Shown piece after piece: positions 6,062 to 6,906 of a DNA stretch of 6,906 nucleotides. Under the pieces are notes generated by a model, which did no database searches, had not been told where the DNA came from, and saw nothing but the letters and a program-made list of their open reading frames with translations. Both the position numbers and the translations under genes were made by a program. The stretch covers positions 1,739-8,644 of the forward strand of contig DLRQ01000021.1 of assembly GCA_002501135.1 (NCBI GenBank), written 5' to 3'. This stretch comes from Candidatus Neomicrothrix sp. UBA7884. GTDB lineage: Bacteria; Actinomycetota; Acidimicrobiia; Acidimicrobiales; MedAcidi-G1. The stretch's first letter is position 1. The number at the start of each line of letters is the position of its first letter.

Positions 6062-6397
6062 TCAGGCCGACCTGAGTTCGACCTGGAGGTAGGCCGGGAT
6101 CGGCACCACGGGGAGCTGGTCTTCGGGGCGGGGCACCTTGGGTGGCCGTCCCCTGCGTCGCTTGGTGGCGAGCATCCTGCCGTTCATGAACAGCTGGCCG
6201 CCCCACACGCCCCACGGTTCACGCCGGGCGATTGCACCCTCGAGGCATGACGCCAGGGCTGGACACTCGGCGCAGATGCGCTTGGCGGCGGCAATGTCGC
6301 CGAGGTCCTCTGAGAAGAAGACGCCCAGCGGAACGCCGAGGCGCGAGCATGCTGCATCGTCGCGCCATACCTCCGGTTCGAACTGGAGTGCCTGCAT
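6062..6397 (-). CDS. whiB7: WhiB7-like iron-sulfur transcriptional regulator
   Basis: WhiB proteins carry a [4Fe-4S] cluster and act with the principal sigma factor. The four cluster cysteines are C17, C42, C45 and C51 (CAEC and the CxxxxxC spacing of the family). The turn motif is EPWGVWGG (60-67), and a basic AT-hook KRRRGRPPK follows at 79-87. EPWGVWGG together with RGRP is the signature of WhiB7/WblC, the regulator of intrinsic antibiotic resistance, rather than of WhiB1, WhiB2 or WhiB4. The product has 111 residues; about 24 residues (88-111, Pro-rich then LQVELRSA) follow the AT-hook, whereas mycobacterial WhiB7 ends close to it. The ATG at 6397 has a purine-rich leader with GAAGGG and AAGGA. 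A uORF and terminator upstream imply attenuation control. The WhiB family is certain; the WhiB7 assignment is likely. Confidence 0.9.
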   Translation of the reverse strand: MQALQFEPEVWRDDAACSRLGVPLGVFFSEDLGDIAAAKRICAECPALASCLEGAIARREPWGVWGGQLFMNGRMLATKRRRGRPPKVPRPEDQLPVVPIPAYLQVELRSA

Positions 6398-6464
6398 TGT
6401 CCTTCTTTCCCTTCTGAAACTGCTGTTTCGTCTAACTGTTGTGGTTGGTGGTCGGGTAGTTGGT

Positions 6465-6503
6465 GGAAAAACCAGAAAGGCCGCCGGATTTCTCCGGCGG
6501 CCT
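6465..6503 (-). terminator. Intrinsic terminator in the whiB7 leader (attenuator)
   Basis: Reading the minus strand, AGGCCGCCGGA (6503-6493) and TCCGGCGGCCT (6488-6478) form a perfect 11-bp stem closed by a GAAA (GNRA) tetraloop, followed by TTTCTGGTTTTT down to 6467. The U-rich side is on the minus strand, so it acts on transcripts heading toward whiB. It lies about 70 nt before the whiB ATG and about 28 nt after the uORF stop. A terminator ahead of a gene with no other gene between fits attenuation, although it could simply end a small upstream gene. Confidence 0.85.
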
Positions 6504-6555
6504 CGGGGGTTTGGTGTGCGTTTCAGCTGATCAGCTGTCTGCTCCCCGGGGCCGC
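6497..6555 (-). promoter_or_regulatory. Predicted antiterminator competing with the whiB7 terminator
   Basis: On the minus strand GCGGCCCCGGGG (6555-6544, last codons of the uORF) is complementary to CCCCGAGGCCGC (6508-6497) at 11 of 12 positions; the single mismatch is C6549 with A6503. Forming this stem uses the 5' arm of the terminator, so the two structures exclude each other. The uORF stop codon and a 14-nt palindrome sit in the loop. A ribosome reaching the stop would cover part of the 5' strand and favour termination; one stalled earlier would leave it free. The pairing is seen directly; the switching is inferred. Confidence 0.6.
6524..6537. repeat. Perfect 14-bp palindrome at the uORF stop
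   Basis: CAGCTGATCAGCTG is its own reverse complement. In RNA it gives a 5-bp stem with a GATC loop. On the minus strand it contains TGA stop codons in two frames, including the uORF stop at 6533-6531, and it falls in the loop of the predicted antiterminator. It may be a stacking hairpin of that structure or a protein-binding site. Confidence 0.5.
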
Positions 6556-6707
6556 TGGTGGATGGTCCAGAACACGTTCTTGCCCAGATGGGTGGACGTG
6601 GTCCATGTGGCCGTGAAGGTGGCCGTATAGGCCGGCTTTACGACGCGTGGCGAGAACGCGGGCGCGCCGGCCGGATGGCCGTGACGGTGCTGGTTCATCG
6701 TTTCCAT
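6531..6707 (-). CDS. Small upstream ORF in the whiB7 leader (putative attenuation leader peptide)
   Basis: From ATG at 6707 the frame encodes 58 residues and ends at TGA 6533-6531, just before the terminator. I do not recognise the protein. By my hand count 48 of 58 codons end in G or C, as expected for real coding in this genome. The middle holds a repeated pattern, YTATFTATWTTST (codons 27-39), with an aromatic residue every fourth position and seven Thr; the two ACGGCCAC units are 12 nt apart. The C-terminus (QRPRGADS) is encoded by the bases that form the antiterminator. The start is uncertain: ATG at 6698 is also possible, and ATG at 6767 would give 78 residues with GGAAGG 4 nt upstream, but its extra 20 codons have lower GC3 (11 of 20) and three AGA codons. 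No membrane segment or known domain is seen. Confidence 0.5.
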   Translation of the reverse strand: METMNQHRHGHPAGAPAFSPRVVKPAYTATFTATWTTSTHLGKNVFWTIHQRPRGADS

Positions 6708-6760
6708 GGTCTTGTCTGTCTGGGGCTTTCTTGTCTGTCTTGTGTCTTCTGGTCTGTCGG
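6708..6760 (-). repeat. U-free, GACA-rich leader tract with an 11-nt direct repeat
   Basis: On the minus strand 6760-6708 contains no T at all, an unlikely run in ordinary sequence. AGACAGACAAG occurs twice (6740-6730 and 6721-6711). RNA of this composition forms little structure, which suits an unstructured ribosome landing zone or spacer just before the uORF. If translation starts at 6767 the tract is coding instead. Confidence 0.45.
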
Positions 6761-6790
6761 ATGGCATTGGGCCTTCCGGTCAGGCACCCA

Positions 6791-6857
6791 AGGGTACGGG
6801 TAACCACGACGGGTGACCACCCAACACCATTGCGTGGTGGCCGTCAAGTGAATAAAC
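6791..6857 (-). promoter_or_regulatory. Candidate whiB7 leader promoter region
   Basis: On the minus strand TTGACG (6847-6842) is a good -35, directly preceded by AT-rich GTTTATTC; WhiB7 is known to bind AT-rich DNA just upstream of the -35 of its target promoters, including its own. The -10 at normal spacing (TTGGGT, 6824-6819) is poor. Downstream, GTGGTCACCC (6820-6811) and GTGGTTACCC (6807-6798) form a near-exact direct repeat, and TACCCT (6796-6791) is an alternative -10. The leader would be about 390-415 nt. Exact start sites cannot be set from sequence. Confidence 0.35.
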
Positions 6858-6871
6858 GGTGGTTCCTGAGA

Positions 6872-6896
6872 TACCGTAAAATCGCAGGTCAGGAGG
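6872..6896 (+). promoter_or_regulatory. Possible -10 and ribosome binding site of a divergent gene beyond the window
   Basis: TACCGT (6872-6877) and TAAAAT (6877-6882) are candidate -10 hexamers, and AGGAGG (6891-6896) is a strong Shine-Dalgarno. A plus-strand gene may therefore start at or just after base 6907, divergent from whiB7. The start codon is not visible. Confidence 0.35.
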
Positions 6897-6906
6897 GTTG
6901 GAACAG

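Noticed and set aside
6705..6760. CRISPR or satellite-like array suggested by the GACA repeats
   Set aside because: Only two 11-nt units and no regular spacer structure.
6523..6807. A 94-codon minus-strand frame in the whiB7 leader, alternative to the uORF
   Set aside because: Arg/His/Pro-rich, with a GTG start lacking a ribosome site and poorer codon bias than the overlapping uORF frame.
1..6906. tRNA, rRNA or insertion sequence
   Set aside because: No cloverleaf, rRNA segment, transposase motif or terminal inverted repeats were seen in the few non-coding gaps.

Overview
The window reads as a compact, high-GC actinobacterial chromosome segment. The WhiB-family regulator is confined to Actinobacteria and their phages. 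The combination of an extended cytochrome oxidase subunit I, a Caa3-type CtaG and high third-position GC suggests an Acidimicrobiia-like lineage; the class-level placement is inference.

Plus strand, 1-3546: the 3' end of ctaD (cytochrome c oxidase subunit I with an extra C-terminal membrane domain), then ctaE (subunit III, TTG start overlapping ctaD), ctaF (small subunit IV), ctaG (oxidase assembly factor) and serS (seryl-tRNA synthetase). The cta genes form one tightly packed aa3/caa3 oxidase cluster. serS follows after 30 nt and may have its own leaderless promoter.

Minus strand, 5908 down to 3551: tlpA (thioredoxin-fold lipoprotein), ccdA (membrane thiol electron carrier with a long C-terminal extension), then two overlapping crcB/fluC genes that probably encode the two halves of a heterodimeric fluoride channel. 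Gaps of 25, 9 and -4 nt argue for a single operon. It converges on serS with only 4 nt between stop codons. TlpA and CcdA plausibly supply reductant outside the membrane for cytochrome c or copper-site maturation, which fits the neighbouring oxidase genes.

Minus strand, 6906 down to 6062: a WhiB7-like iron-sulfur regulator (EPWGVWGG turn, RGRP AT-hook) behind a leader of several hundred nucleotides. The leader holds a small upstream ORF rich in Thr and aromatic residues, a strong intrinsic terminator with a GAAA loop between that ORF and whiB, and an 11-bp antiterminator that pairs the last uORF codons with the 5' arm of the terminator. This is the layout of ribosome-mediated attenuation known for whiB7/wblC in mycobacteria and Streptomyces, and it is the most interesting element here. 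No tRNA, rRNA, CRISPR or mobile element was seen.
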